The position numbers and the translations under genes are program-made. Shown here in pieces: positions 37,685 to 47,550 of a stretch of 64,000 nucleotides of DNA; position 1 is the stretch's first letter, and each line of letters opens with the position of its first letter. The stretch comes from Gammaproteobacteria bacterium (GTDB lineage: Bacteria; Pseudomonadota; Gammaproteobacteria; Legionellales; Legionellaceae): positions 1 to 64,000 of the forward strand of contig JANSXK010000009.1 in assembly GCA_024742995.1 (NCBI GenBank), written 5' to 3'. A model generated the notes under the pieces. It saw nothing but the letters and a program-made list of their open reading frames with translations, was not told the origin of the DNA and searched no databases.

Positions 37685-37718
37685 TGACACAAAAAGAGGT
37701 GCGCTTCGTTTTGTGTCA
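37685..37718. terminator. Strong hairpin between dsbB and tgt, related to 34187-34233
   Basis: TGACACAAAA (37685-37694) pairs perfectly with TTTTGTGTCA (37709-37718); the 14-base loop can itself form GAGG/CTTC around TGCG. It lies 7 bases after the dsbB stop and could end its transcript, although no T-run follows. The right arm, GTTTTGTGTCAG, matches GTTTTGCGTCAG of the lepA-mltB hairpin, suggesting a repeat family rather than a plain terminator. Confidence 0.6.
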
Positions 37719-37744
37719 GCCCCATAAAAGTTGATAATTGATCT

Positions 37745-38923
37745 ATGCCTGTAGCTTCTGAGACACTCAATCCCAATCATTTTTCCTGCGAAGTATTGCA
37801 TCGCCACACTAAGACTGCTGCGCGCATCACGCGTGTGACCACTCCTCATGGTGATTTTATAACCCCGACTTTTATGCCGGTTGGGACGCGTGCTGGGGTG
37901 AATAATATGACACCCGCAGAATTGAAGGCCAGTGGTAGTCAAATTATTTTAGGAGGGAATACCTATCATATGTTATGTGCCCCTGGCATGGATGTGATTG
38001 AAAAAGCCGGTGGGATGCATCGGTTCATGGGTTGGCATGGGCCTATGTTGACTGATAGCGGGGGGTTTCAAGTATTTTCTTTGTCAAAAAATAGTTGTTC
38101 CATTGATGAAGAAGGCGCTCATTTTACTTTACCTGATAGCCAACGCTTGATTCATATGACGCCTACCATGTCGTTGGAAACACAAAAAATCATTGGTGCT
38201 GATATCATCATGGCGTTTGATCAGTGTACGCCGGATGCTGCATCGCATGCGCAAGCGCAGCATATCATGGAACGGACCCATCGCTGGTTATTAGAGTCTA
38301 TCGCTTATCATCAGGCTCATCCCACCTCGAGATACGGCGCCAAGCAAGCCCTATTTGGCATCATTCAAGGAGGGGTGTATGCAGATTTGCGTTTGCAAAG
38401 TGCGGAATTTGTGGCGGCACAAGCGGTGGATGGATTGGCGATTGGTGGCGAAACGATTGGCTTTGATATGCCAGCTACCGTGGAGGTGGTCCAAAGGGTG
38501 CTGCCCGTATTACCAGAAACAAAATTGCGTTATACCATGGGAGTAGGTATGTCACCTCAAGATCTCTTGGATGTGGTAGCCCACGGTATTGATATTTTTG
38601 ACTGCGTCGCACCCACACGAAATGCGCGGCATGGCGCTTTATATTGCGGTCGTGTGCAGACATCGGGTTCGTGGTTGCGGTTTGAATCGGAGCATGAACG
38701 GGGCCGCATTCAAATCAAGAAAAAATGTTATGCTGATGATCCTGAACCTATTATGCCGGATTGTACTTGTGCTACGTGCCAGCATTATTCTCGTGCTTAT
38801 TTGCATCAATTGTTCAAACAAAAATATAATTTATTCACTGCATTGGCCAGTATTCATAATATTCATGTATTACAGTCAGTTTGTGATAGAATGCGCCAGT
38901 TTATTCAAGAGGAGTCACTATGA
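37745..38923 (+). CDS. tgt: Queuine tRNA-ribosyltransferase Tgt
   Basis: Tgt exchanges guanine-34 for the preQ1 base in tRNAs for Asp, Asn, His and Tyr, a step to queuosine. 392 aa with [13 protein letters not shown] (active-site region), [33 protein letters not shown] with the catalytic Asp, and the zinc site [17 protein letters not shown]. It overlaps ppiB by 4 bases. A yajC-secD-secF group usually follows in gammaproteobacteria but is not here. Confidence 0.96.
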   Translation: MPVASETLNPNHFSCEVLHRHTKTAARITRVTTPHGDFITPTFMPVGTRAGVNNMTPAELKASGSQIILGGNTYHMLCAPGMDVIEKAGGMHRFMGWHGPMLTDSGGFQVFSLSKNSCSIDEEGAHFTLPDSQRLIHMTPTMSLETQKIIGADIIMAFDQCTPDAASHAQAQHIMERTHRWLLESIAYHQAHPTSRYGAKQALFGIIQGGVYADLRLQSAEFVAAQAVDGLAIGGETIGFDMPATVEVVQRVLPVLPETKLRYTMGVGMSPQDLLDVVAHGIDIFDCVAPTRNARHGALYCGRVQTSGSWLRFESEHERGRIQIKKKCYADDPEPIMPDCTCATCQHYSRAYLHQLFKQKYNLFTALASIHNIHVLQSVCDRMRQFIQEESL

Positions 38924-39414
38924 TAGTCATCAATACGTCCAAAGGGGACATTAAACTAAATTTAGATGAGGAAAATACGCCTAAGACGGCAGCAAATTTT
39001 TTAGAGTATTTGCGTCAAGGGTTTTATGCCGATACCATTTTTCACCGTGTGATCAGTGGGTTTATGATTCAAGGTGGTGGATTGGATGAGTCTATGACAA
39101 CCAAACCTGCGCCTAATACGGTCGAAAATGAAGCCAAAACAGGTAAGGCCAATAAGCGCGGTACAATTGCGATGGCAAGAACCTCCGATCCGCATTCTGC
39201 TTCTGCACAGTTTTTTATTAATTTGGCAGATAATGCTTTTTTAAATTTCAAAAGTGAAGATCCTCAAGGATACGGTTACTGTGTGTTTGGTGAAGTTGTG
39301 GATGGTATGGATGTTGTGGATGCGATTGCTAAAGTACAAACTGGCAATAAAGCAGGCCATGGGGATGTGCCAACAGAAGTGATCACGATTCATTCGATCA
39401 TTGAGGCTGAGTGA
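38920..39414 (+). CDS. ppiB: Peptidyl-prolyl cis-trans isomerase (cyclophilin), PpiB type
   Basis: 164 aa cyclophilin without a signal peptide, so cytosolic. Family core: [28 protein letters not shown], the [19 protein letters not shown] segment with the active-site residues, and [17 protein letters not shown]. It speeds folding at prolyl bonds. ATG overlaps the tgt stop (ATGA) and its own stop overlaps the next gene by 4 bases, so tgt-ppiB-tsaC is one message. Confidence 0.95.
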   Translation: MIVINTSKGDIKLNLDEENTPKTAANFLEYLRQGFYADTIFHRVISGFMIQGGGLDESMTTKPAPNTVENEAKTGKANKRGTIAMARTSDPHSASAQFFINLADNAFLNFKSEDPQGYGYCVFGEVVDGMDVVDAIAKVQTGNKAGHGDVPTEVITIHSIIEAE

Positions 39415-39962
39415 TAAAACGTCTGGATGATATTGAACAAGCGCTGCGTGAACTTCGCGCGGGGCTTGTTTTGGCTTATCCAACAGAAGCAGTGTATGGC
39501 CTAGGCTGTGATCCGTTTCAGCCTGATGCAGTAGCGCGTATTTTAGCATTGAAAAATCGCCCTCAAGATAAGGGCTTGATTTTATTAATTTCAAAATGGT
39601 CACAACTGTTGCCGCTGATTGGGGACGTGCCGTTGGCTCGCTTAGACGTGATCAAAAAAACATGGCCAGGGCCAGTGACCTGGGTATTCCCTAAATCTGC
39701 TACGCTTCCGGACTATTTGTGTGGTTCACACGATACCATTGCGGTGCGTATGACTGCCCATCCTGTGGCGCAACAACTTTGTCAGAACACACCTATTGTT
39801 TCGACCAGTGCGAATCCTCAAGGTAAAGAGCCCGCACGATCTTTGCAGGCGTTGGAGCGTTTCTTTCCAGGGGGTGTGGATGGCGTAGTGATGGGAGCAC
39901 TGGGCACTGAGAACCAACCCAGCGCTATTTATGATGCGTTGACGGATGAGCGCTTGCGATAA
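39411..39962 (+). CDS. tsaC: L-threonylcarbamoyladenylate synthase TsaC (YrdC/Sua5)
   Basis: 183 aa single-domain YrdC-like protein. It makes threonylcarbamoyl-AMP for the universal t6A37 tRNA modification. The start [19 protein letters not shown], the [14 protein letters not shown] loop and the [14 protein letters not shown] motif are the family features. No Sua5 C-terminal domain, which fits bacterial TsaC. GTG 39411 overlaps ppiB by 4 bases. Together with tgt it makes a small tRNA-modification operon. Confidence 0.94.
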   Translation: MIKRLDDIEQALRELRAGLVLAYPTEAVYGLGCDPFQPDAVARILALKNRPQDKGLILLISKWSQLLPLIGDVPLARLDVIKKTWPGPVTWVFPKSATLPDYLCGSHDTIAVRMTAHPVAQQLCQNTPIVSTSANPQGKEPARSLQALERFFPGGVDGVVMGALGTENQPSAIYDALTDERLR

Positions 39963-40071
39963 GTACTTGAACCGCGGTTCGGAGTTTCAGCGTCAAATTT
40001 TCACAATCCAAACATAAAGCCAATTGAAAAAATCCTCGATAGTTTGACGAATTTTTAATCTTTGGGTGGCG

Positions 40072-41886
40072 TTATGGTCCACGGAGAATAATGTCCATTG
40101 ATTTATCAGATTCGTTGGATTGACATGATGGATGTACAGGCGCTTCTTCATTTAACGAATGGGTGTTTAACGCAGCAATCCCCAAGCTGAGTAATTTTCG
40201 TTTGTTATCCGACAGAGGCGGTTTCTGGTGATACACTTTTTGGAACAGTCTGCCATAAGTGCATTTTTCTTCTATTGTCAGTGATAGTTGCGATGCTGAC
40301 ACAAAATGCGCTTTTCGAGTAACATCTGGTTCTGATGCTACATAATTAACCATTTGTTCTCTTTTGCTTTCTTTTGTTTCTGAAGAAACAGTGAAAAATG
40401 CATCCAACCATGAGCAGTGTGGTTTTTTTGTAAAGAATTTAAGATTGTTGTTCATGATTGCCAATGGAAAATTCTTATCTAATAGATGTCTATGTCGCCA
40501 AAGCATGTTTGATAAGAGGTTTTTTACCTCCGTATCAATATCTGAAGGTTGTTTATGCTTTAACTCAAAACATAAGCATCGCGCAAAAAGTTCTTGTTCT
40601 TTAATGTTTTTGCTGGCTTCGTATTTTTCGATAAGGGCTGTTAAATATATTCTTTGCTTCTCTTTTGTCGCGAGCATCGGACGAATAACATTAAAAATAT
40701 CCAGTGCGGGTGTTGTGGTATGCTGTGTTTTATCAGGTATATGTTGCAAGGTATGAGTAAGTGCCTCGGGTGATACAGTCGCAGCACGATCATCCAGCTC
40801 ATCATTGTAATATTGAGCATCGACCATAACGGAACAATACTCTGGTGGATTAGCACTACATTGAAAAGCGTAAAATATCGTTCGGGGAAGAGGTAAAGGA
40901 TCCAAACCATATTCTATGTTTATTCCTGCTGCACGATAACAATGCTCTACAAAAGTATCAGAACGAAACATGCAGTTGGCTTCATGCTCTGAAGTGCCTC
41001 CAGGATAATGACCCCAACCAAATGTGTAGGTAAGGTTGTAGAATTTTTGATCGGATCCTTTTTCTATTATGCGCCAGGCGGTACTTAAGGACATTCTCAT
41101 TGGGGCTTTATCTGTCTTCGAAGGTGGTTGGTATCTTTCTCCCCAATAGTATGTTTTTGATGAAAATGAATTGTTACCATACAATGCATTAAAAGCAATA
41201 CTCGGTGTTGCGCCATCATGTGCTATCTCCATTATCAATGGATTAGGTTCTTTGCTAGATGCAACTAGAGCAATGTCACCAGCCTGACTCATCAAAGCAT
41301 CATTGGGTAAAGCGGATCTGCCAGCGACATCAGCCAAACAAGGCACGGGGGTAGTTGTACAGCCAACTTCCAATGTCACATTATCATGAGACAGTCTTGT
41401 ACCGTCTGGGCAATCGTAGAATGGATACAAACGCACATGATAATGCCCATAATGATCCTCATAACGATGAGAAGATGTATTACAGGTTCTAGCAACGATA
41501 GAAACAATACTGGGTTTAGCCGCGGTAGGATTTTGTATGATCGTATTCCAATCATTTGGATTAGTACTGATAAAACCGAGGGGATAGCTCGAATCGCTTT
41601 CTATTGTATAAGTGTTATCACCACAAATGGGTCTACAATCCTCTTCATCATCACAAATATCTTTACAAGGGCTGTGATCCTTAAAATACCCTACACACCA
41701 ATTCTCTAAGGTAGCAAGATCATAAGTATAAAAATCGATACCACAAGCATCAACACCTTGATAGGTTGGTTTTGCGTACCACAAACCTGGTACGTGTTTC
41801 GGCAAAACATGTTCACTTGTCACTTCCTGTGCTGCTAGCAAAGCTATCAACGACACACCTGTGTGGGACGTATTAAAAAACCTCAT
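40072..41886 (-). CDS. Secreted Cys-rich protein, possible permuted NlpC/P60-like fold
   Basis: About 604 aa from ATG 41886, after TTGGAGT; the open frame to 41913 lacks such a site. The N-terminus is a short signal peptide (MRFFNTSHTGVSLIALLAAQ). Residues about 40-185 hold ten cysteines, likely disulfide-bonded. Residues 200-330 show AGDIALV then His223 and later EANCMFRSDTFVEHCYRAAGI with Cys305; this H-before-C order resembles the circularly permuted NlpC/P60 (LRAT/YiiX) papain fold. The match is weak and only from reading motifs. The C-terminal 240 residues are helical and charged, unlike a simple periplasmic protein. No known family is assured. A candidate secreted virulence protein. Confidence 0.7.
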   Translation of the reverse strand: MRFFNTSHTGVSLIALLAAQEVTSEHVLPKHVPGLWYAKPTYQGVDACGIDFYTYDLATLENWCVGYFKDHSPCKDICDDEEDCRPICGDNTYTIESDSSYPLGFISTNPNDWNTIIQNPTAAKPSIVSIVARTCNTSSHRYEDHYGHYHVRLYPFYDCPDGTRLSHDNVTLEVGCTTTPVPCLADVAGRSALPNDALMSQAGDIALVASSKEPNPLIMEIAHDGATPSIAFNALYGNNSFSSKTYYWGERYQPPSKTDKAPMRMSLSTAWRIIEKGSDQKFYNLTYTFGWGHYPGGTSEHEANCMFRSDTFVEHCYRAAGINIEYGLDPLPLPRTIFYAFQCSANPPEYCSVMVDAQYYNDELDDRAATVSPEALTHTLQHIPDKTQHTTTPALDIFNVIRPMLATKEKQRIYLTALIEKYEASKNIKEQELFARCLCFELKHKQPSDIDTEVKNLLSNMLWRHRHLLDKNFPLAIMNNNLKFFTKKPHCSWLDAFFTVSSETKESKREQMVNYVASEPDVTRKAHFVSASQLSLTIEEKCTYGRLFQKVYHQKPPLSDNKRKLLSLGIAALNTHSLNEEAPVHPSCQSNESDKSMDIILRGP

Positions 41887-42126
41887 GTGATTTGACTCCA
41901 ATTTTATAAACACGATTGTAATACACCTGGATATATTGGAGAATACTAATATTGAAAATATTATGCCCTCCTCTGCGCTGCCCTAGTAAAGAATAGCGTT
42001 TCTGTTAAATTACAAACCACGGGCTATGTGGCATTAACTCATTTTTTTACAATAACAGGATGACCAGTTTATGAAGTCAATATTGGTATGTTCTAAGCTC
42101 GTCGGTAAAGTAGGTTGTTACATTGA

Positions 42127-42297
42127 ATGGGGCAAGTAGGCAAAAGTAAGATGAGTGTCTCTGTGATGACTTTGGCTGTTGATTTTTTATATTCACTTTG
42201 GACGAGGTTACGGGTTTTTTTGAGTGTTGTTATGACTATGCTCATAGCGCTTAATATTATTTTTTTCGGACATATAGGGCCGAGATATTTTATTTAG
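42127..42297 (+). CDS. Possible small membrane protein, 56 aa
   Basis: In the 474-base gap 41887-42360 an open frame from ATG 42127 to TAG 42297 codes for 56 aa. It has a basic, polar N-terminus and one hydrophobic helix (VFLSVVMTMLIALNIIFF), followed by a short tail (GHIGPRYFI). No good ribosome site precedes the ATG; a second ATG at 42151 is equally weak. The gap otherwise holds AT-rich DNA and a palindrome. Presence of a coding gene is uncertain. Confidence 0.3.
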   Translation: MGQVGKSKMSVSVMTLAVDFLYSLWTRLRVFLSVVMTMLIALNIIFFGHIGPRYFI

Positions 42298-42323
42298 AGA
42301 TCAAATTTGATATTATTTGCTCA

Positions 42324-42339
42324 TTATTATTAATAATAA
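42324..42339. promoter_or_regulatory. AT-only palindrome before the helical unknown gene
   Basis: TTATTATTAATAATAA is a perfect 16-base palindrome 21 bases before the start codon at 42361. A smaller palindrome TCAAATTTGA lies at 42301-42310. The larger could be an operator or overlap a -10 region. AT-rich sequence makes chance symmetry fairly likely. Confidence 0.35.
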
Positions 42340-42360
42340 ATCTTTTTTCATGAGGGTAGT

Positions 42361-43887
42361 ATGGCAGTATCAGCAACAGTTGTAAGCGATTTTCGAGCAT
42401 TACAGGTTTATTATCAGCGTTTGAATTGGATTTATCGTTGGTTTTTGCCTAAGACGATTAGAATGCAATTGGATGATTTAGAACATCTCTATATTCACTC
42501 TGACACGCTTGCAGGAGAAAGGTTGCACCTTGTCTGTGCGTCTGTCTTGCAAGGCGGATGGTATACTCAGCTCATGGTGTATTTGTTTTCTGGCTTATAT
42601 CAGTTTGCAAACACAGATTTCATGAAGTATGCCAAACGTTTGAACAAAATTAATGGTCTGACACAGCAGAATGTCCAAGTTTTAGCTGAGGTCGAAGACA
42701 TTAAGGCGACTTATGATGCTTTGGTATTATTGCAGGGAACAGGAAAGACGCCTTTGCCTGAGTTTATCAGCGAGGTAGTGGCAGCTATCAGTCAAATCAG
42801 TGCAATTCAAGTTATATCAGATCGTAGGAAAAAGAAGGTATACAAGGATCTAGCGGGTCATAAGCAACCTGCAAAGCTTACAGAAGCTATCCAGATGGTG
42901 CTTGCTGAAAAAATTTATGGTGTTTATGATCAATTATTGGCACACTGTAATCCAACGTTTTTGGTTGAAGCTTTGGCGAGTCTTAAGGCGAAAGGTTTGT
43001 TGTCTGCTGACCTGTTAGAGATGGTTAGCAGCCTTGATGACCCGCGGGATTTCACAACATCAGTGATCGCACTTCATGAGAAAAATGAGCTTGATCTGAT
43101 GCGTTTGGAGGTAATGCGGACTTCTGTGAATCCCAAAGCCTTGGCTGATTTAATGTTAGCATTTGCTACAGCGCGCAAACTTGATGCAGAGACACTCGGT
43201 AAGCTTGAATCCCATCAGATCAATATCAATAAAATTATTGCTGCAAAACTCTCTTTGGATGCTGATCAACGACTGGATCTACCGTATTGTGATACTTTGG
43301 CGTGTGGGTTGGAGAGACTACATGTTGCAGAGTTGTCAGAGGGTGATATAGGTGCGTGTTACGGTATCTTTTTACAGAATATCGAATCATCGCAGCGCAA
43401 TGTTTATGCTCAGATTCTGGTGTTGGTGTTTGGTACTCATGGATTAGGGTATAGTGAAAACTTTTACGAACAGAAAGAAGCTCCTGTCATGGAAGAAGTG
43501 GAGGCTATTCTCAAGTCATTGCAGGCTGTTCCAGATGCGGCAGCACTATTGAAGGTATTAAAAGCTCAGAAGTCACTTACAAGGCAGGAATTTAATGGTT
43601 TTATTGCGAAACAAAAGCTAGATAGAAATCCTGATGTGTGGAAGGCTCCTCCTGTTTCGAAATCTATAGCGTATCAAAACCGCTCTTCGGAAAATCTGGA
43701 AGCTGCAGTGGTGGATACTACAGTATCGTTGGCAGATGCTGCTGGGGGAAAGAGTTCATCACGGTGGTTGTCGGAGGAAGTAATAGAGGCGTTACACAAT
43801 GTTTCTAAATGGGTTTTGCCTGCGGAGAAGGAAACGAGCCTCCCCACGAATGTAGCAGGTTCTGACAATTTTTCATGCGAAGCCTAA
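42361..43887 (+). CDS. Helical protein of unknown function, candidate effector
   Basis: 508 aa with no recognised family. Almost all predicted helix, rich in leucine and alanine, with no signal peptide. A moderately hydrophobic stretch near residue 60-80 (LVCASVLQGGWYTQLMVYLFSGLYQF) could be buried or membrane-associated. Residues 130-400 have a repeated helix-turn-helix rhythm, which suggests an alpha-solenoid. The last 70 residues are polar and low-complexity (VDTTVSLADAAGGKSSSRW). ATG follows GAGGG. Its stop is nested with the glpD stop (CTAA shared). It may be an effector of this lineage; no direct evidence. Confidence 0.72.
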   Translation: MAVSATVVSDFRALQVYYQRLNWIYRWFLPKTIRMQLDDLEHLYIHSDTLAGERLHLVCASVLQGGWYTQLMVYLFSGLYQFANTDFMKYAKRLNKINGLTQQNVQVLAEVEDIKATYDALVLLQGTGKTPLPEFISEVVAAISQISAIQVISDRRKKKVYKDLAGHKQPAKLTEAIQMVLAEKIYGVYDQLLAHCNPTFLVEALASLKAKGLLSADLLEMVSSLDDPRDFTTSVIALHEKNELDLMRLEVMRTSVNPKALADLMLAFATARKLDAETLGKLESHQININKIIAAKLSLDADQRLDLPYCDTLACGLERLHVAELSEGDIGACYGIFLQNIESSQRNVYAQILVLVFGTHGLGYSENFYEQKEAPVMEEVEAILKSLQAVPDAAALLKVLKAQKSLTRQEFNGFIAKQKLDRNPDVWKAPPVSKSIAYQNRSSENLEAAVVDTTVSLADAAGGKSSSRWLSEEVIEALHNVSKWVLPAEKETSLPTNVAGSDNFSCEA

Positions 43888-45368
43888 GCGTTATCAAGAT
43901 GGGGGTTTACCCCAAGATAAGTTTCCAACCGCTCCCGATCCGCAATATTGATTGAAAGTCCCAGTTTCGTTCTGCGCCACAAGATATCTTCAGCGGTTTG
44001 AGCCCATTCTTCTTGTTTTAAATAAGCAATTTCTTTTTCATATAATAGCGGCCCAAATCTTAGGCCAAGATCTTGTTGATGTTTGCAATCTTGAAGTATT
44101 TTTTCTGAACGACTGCCGTACGTACTCAGATAATGGTTGAGAATGGGGGTATCTAACCAGGCATACTGTTGTTGGGCATAAGCAATATAGGCGTCTAATC
44201 CTTGCGACTGCCAGTCACCCCCCGGGAGTATCACCGTTTTAGTCGATGATGGCGGCATATGAGGAAAGACTGCTTGTAATGTATCAATTGCTTCTGCGGC
44301 CAAACGCCGATAGGTTGTGAGCTTACCACTCAAAACTGAAACGAGTGGCGCTGGATCTGATGCATAGTCTAGAACATAATCGCGACTCAATTGTGTGATT
44401 GATTTACCGGGGGCTGCACATAAGGTGCGTATGCCTGACCAGGTGGCGATGGGTTGTGGCAGGGATTGTTTGAAATAAGTACGGACGATGGTTTTAAAAT
44501 AGTCTATTTCTTTTGCAGTAATACCACTTGCCTCAGTAGGATCGGATACCGATATTTCCGTTGTGCCAATCAAAGAATAGCCATGATAAGGCAGGACAAA
44601 GACCACGCGTTTGTCCGATGCTTGTAAGAGATAGGCATGGTGACCATGATATAAGGCTGGTACCACAATATGACTGCCTCTGACATAGACCAGAGATTGG
44701 GTAAACGATCGTTGAAAAGCTTGTGCGACAGGGTTGACCCACGGTCCCGCGGCATTGATGACAGCTTTGGCGGTGATCTGCAATGGATCGCCACTTTGGG
44801 GTTGTAGCGTCAAGACCCAATGCTTGCCTTTTGCGGTTGCGTTGATGAGTTTCGTACGTGTGTGCAGCGTGGCGCCTTGTGCTTTGGCTTGTAGGGCAAG
44901 ACTGAGAGTTAAGCGTGCGTCATCGGTTTGGCAATCATAAAATAAAAATCCGCTTTCAATATCATTGTGCAATGCTTGAAAATATTCGGGATAATGTGTT
45001 TGTCGTAGTCGACGGCTATGCGGCAATGGATTACTGCGACTCAAATGATCATATAGTAGTAGCCCCATCCGCAAGAGCCAGGCGGGGCGTAGGGTGGTTT
45101 GATTGGGTAGCATGAACGCCAATGGATGGACCAAATGCGGGGCTATCTGCATCAATATGGCTTGCTCATCGAGCGCTTTTTTTACCATACACAGATTATA
45201 TTGTTCTAGGTATCGCAAGCCCCCATGAATGAGCTTGCTACTTTTGGATGATGTTTGTGATGCGAAATCGTCTTGTTCGCAGAGTAATACGGATAATCCT
45301 CTTGCTGTTGCATCGGCGGCACAGCCACAGCCATTGATACCGCCGCCGATGACAACAACGTCATACAT
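43884..45368 (-). CDS. glpD: Aerobic glycerol-3-phosphate dehydrogenase GlpD
   Basis: 494 aa FAD enzyme that oxidises glycerol-3-phosphate to dihydroxyacetone phosphate on the inner membrane and feeds electrons to quinone. [24 protein letters not shown] is the FAD fold, [19 protein letters not shown] is a family signature, and [12 protein letters not shown] and [17 protein letters not shown] follow. ATG 45368 overlaps the gltA stop by 8 bases and starts just before the FAD motif; the open frame to 45410 would overlap gltA by 50. Glycerol use is common in intracellular Legionella. Convergent with the helical unknown. Confidence 0.95.
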   Translation of the reverse strand: MYDVVVIGGGINGCGCAADATARGLSVLLCEQDDFASQTSSKSSKLIHGGLRYLEQYNLCMVKKALDEQAILMQIAPHLVHPLAFMLPNQTTLRPAWLLRMGLLLYDHLSRSNPLPHSRRLRQTHYPEYFQALHNDIESGFLFYDCQTDDARLTLSLALQAKAQGATLHTRTKLINATAKGKHWVLTLQPQSGDPLQITAKAVINAAGPWVNPVAQAFQRSFTQSLVYVRGSHIVVPALYHGHHAYLLQASDKRVVFVLPYHGYSLIGTTEISVSDPTEASGITAKEIDYFKTIVRTYFKQSLPQPIATWSGIRTLCAAPGKSITQLSRDYVLDYASDPAPLVSVLSGKLTTYRRLAAEAIDTLQAVFPHMPPSSTKTVILPGGDWQSQGLDAYIAYAQQQYAWLDTPILNHYLSTYGSRSEKILQDCKHQQDLGLRFGPLLYEKEIAYLKQEEWAQTAEDILWRRTKLGLSINIADRERLETYLGVNPHLDNA

Positions 45369-46629
45369 CGCGTTGTTTTTCTCCGGTGTAGAATTGGCGA
45401 GGGCGGCCAATTTTGGAGGATCCTGCTTTCATTTCCAACCAATGCGACATCCAGCCTACGGTTCTTGCCAAGGCAAAAATCACAGTGAACATATTGGTGG
45501 GGATACCGATGGCACTTAACGTTAATCCAGAATAGAAATCAACATTGGGGTATAATTTTTTCTCAACGAAATACTCATCTTCTAAAGCAATACGCTCTAA
45601 TTCCATTGCCAGTTTGAATAGAGGCTCGTCTTTTGCCCCGACCGCGTGTAAGACTTCATGGCAGGTTTTACGCATGACTGCCGCGCGCGGATCATAGCTT
45701 TTATAAACACGATGCCCAAAGCCCATCAAACGGAAGGAGTCATCTTTGTCTTTCGCACGTTTGATGTATTTATCAATGCGACTTATATCACCAATCTCTT
45801 TGAGCATATTCAAACAAGCTTCGTTGGCACCGCCATGCGCAGGGCCCCATAATGCTCCGATACCGGCAGACACACATGCAAAAGGATTAGCGCCAGTTGA
45901 TCCTGCCAATCGTACGGTAGAAGTCGATGCATTTTGCTCGTGATCGGCATGTAAAATAAAGATGGTATCCATCGCTTTGACCAAGATGGGATCCGGTACC
46001 ATATCTTCAGTGGGGACACCAAACATCATGTGGAGGAAGTTTTCGCTATACGACATTTTATTTTGCGGATACATATAGGGCATACCAATGGAGTATTTAT
46101 AACTCATAGCGGCCAAAGTTGGCATCTTGGCAATCAGACGAATAGCAGAAATGTAGCGATCTTTTTGGTTACTGAAATCCATGGATTCATGATAAAACGC
46201 TGATAGGGCGCCGACAATACCAACCATGATCGCCATAGGATGCGCATCACGGCGAAAGCCATTTAAAAACTGGTACATTTGTTGATGGACCATAGTATGT
46301 TTGTTGACCAATTTTCGAAATGACGTTTGTTCGTCTTCTGTAGGTAATTCACTATTGAGTAATAAATAACAAATATCTAAGAAACTTTTCTTTTCTGCCA
46401 ATTGATCAATAGGATAGCCACGATAGAGCAGAATACCGTTTTCGCCATCAATATAAGTAATTTTAGATTCACACGATGCCGTGGACATAAATCCTGGGTC
46501 AAATGTAAAAACATTATGTTCGCTCAGTTTGCCAATCTCGATGACATCCTTGCCCAATGTGGGTCGATGAATCGGCAAGTCAATGGGGTCTTGGTTTTCA
46601 ATTGATAATGTTGCTGACTTCGGTTGCAT
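45361..46629 (-). CDS. gltA: Citrate synthase GltA
   Basis: 422 aa type I (hexameric, gram-negative) citrate synthase, which joins acetyl-CoA and oxaloacetate at the entry to the TCA cycle. Active-site segments: [21 protein letters not shown] with the catalytic His, [16 protein letters not shown] with the second His, and [14 protein letters not shown] with the third catalytic site. ATG follows AAGGAT. It is upstream of glpD and likely cotranscribed. The 217 bases 46630-46846 hold its promoter region but no gene I can support. Confidence 0.97.
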   Translation of the reverse strand: MQPKSATLSIENQDPIDLPIHRPTLGKDVIEIGKLSEHNVFTFDPGFMSTASCESKITYIDGENGILLYRGYPIDQLAEKKSFLDICYLLLNSELPTEDEQTSFRKLVNKHTMVHQQMYQFLNGFRRDAHPMAIMVGIVGALSAFYHESMDFSNQKDRYISAIRLIAKMPTLAAMSYKYSIGMPYMYPQNKMSYSENFLHMMFGVPTEDMVPDPILVKAMDTIFILHADHEQNASTSTVRLAGSTGANPFACVSAGIGALWGPAHGGANEACLNMLKEIGDISRIDKYIKRAKDKDDSFRLMGFGHRVYKSYDPRAAVMRKTCHEVLHAVGAKDEPLFKLAMELERIALEDEYFVEKKLYPNVDFYSGLTLSAIGIPTNMFTVIFALARTVGWMSHWLEMKAGSSKIGRPRQFYTGEKQRDV

Positions 46630-46846
46630 GTATGATCCTTAAGTAATGCTGATGGGGTAACTATATTAAAACGGTGGCTTGGAGTCAATTTGCGTGAGGG
46701 GTGCGGTTGTAAAATGATTTGTTTTGTACGCAATTTTGTTCAAACAATGCAGCAAAAGATATCATTACGAGCAATAGCGAGGCAATATAGTTTGCATATT
46801 AAAGCGCGCTCTGGATTATTTCACGTTATTTGCATAGAAGGCGGTA

Positions 46847-47539
46847 TCACCATGGAGAGGGCGTTGTCATATTACGATCAGTCTGTGTATCCAGAGATTG
46901 GTGTGCCAATGCTGGATCAGCATCATTCGCAATGAGATAATCCCGAATATTGGGATCCTTGGCGAAATATAGCGGGGTTTCTCCATTTCGATTGGTGGTA
47001 TTGATGGTATCAGGATCGCCGGCAATACAAGCTGCGACCATTGCTGCGTTTCCAAGAGCCACAGCCAGATGTAGCGGTGAATTGCCGTTAGCATCGCACA
47101 ACGCTTTGGGATGCTGATCATGAGCAAACAATTGCTTAACGATTGCAATTTGACCACTGGAGACGGCAACGTGAATGGGGTACGTGCCATTTGAATCTTT
47201 GGTGCTTGCAAGTTCAGGTGCTTGATTTAATATCTCATCGACCAATTCTGCCATCAAATCATTCAGCGCATTTTTATGTAAGATGGTTTTTCCAGCAGCG
47301 TTTTGATGGACGAACAATGTTGCGCTCGCTGTTTCCATAAATAATCTAAAGATAGCTTTTTTATTTTCCACTGTGTCAGTCTTTGGGTACGACAAGGCAC
47401 TATGTAGCACAGAATCTCCTGCACCGTTTAACGCTGATGCCTTATTGATATCTACCGTTCGGAGACATTGCTGTGCTCTTTCAAGATCACCATTTTTTGC
47501 AGCTTGGTGTAATTGTGTTTCTGCTGTGTCATAAGACAT
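46847..47539 (-). CDS. Ankyrin-repeat protein
   Basis: 230 aa. About six ankyrin repeats run through it, with the TPLH-type core in several versions (ETQLHQAAKNGDLERAQQCL, DSVLHSAL, KTILHKNAL, TYPIHVAVSSGQIAIVKQLF, NSPLHLAVALGNAAMVAACI, ETPLYFAKD). No other domain, signal or membrane segment. ATG 47539 follows AGAGGTG; the frame to TTG 47554 would overlap the previous stop. It lies 11 bases after the large kinase gene and is probably cotranscribed, so both may act together. Ankyrin proteins are a large class of Legionellales effectors that bind host proteins. Confidence 0.85.
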   Translation of the reverse strand: MSYDTAETQLHQAAKNGDLERAQQCLRTVDINKASALNGAGDSVLHSALSYPKTDTVENKKAIFRLFMETASATLFVHQNAAGKTILHKNALNDLMAELVDEILNQAPELASTKDSNGTYPIHVAVSSGQIAIVKQLFAHDQHPKALCDANGNSPLHLAVALGNAAMVAACIAGDPDTINTTNRNGETPLYFAKDPNIRDYLIANDADPALAHQSLDTQTDRNMTTPSPW

Positions 47540-47550
47540 GTTCACCTCTA

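Noticed and set aside
46690-46935. 81-residue plus-strand open frame between gltA and the ankyrin gene
   Set aside because: Its last third is antisense to the ankyrin coding region and the rest covers the gltA promoter; composition does not look coding.
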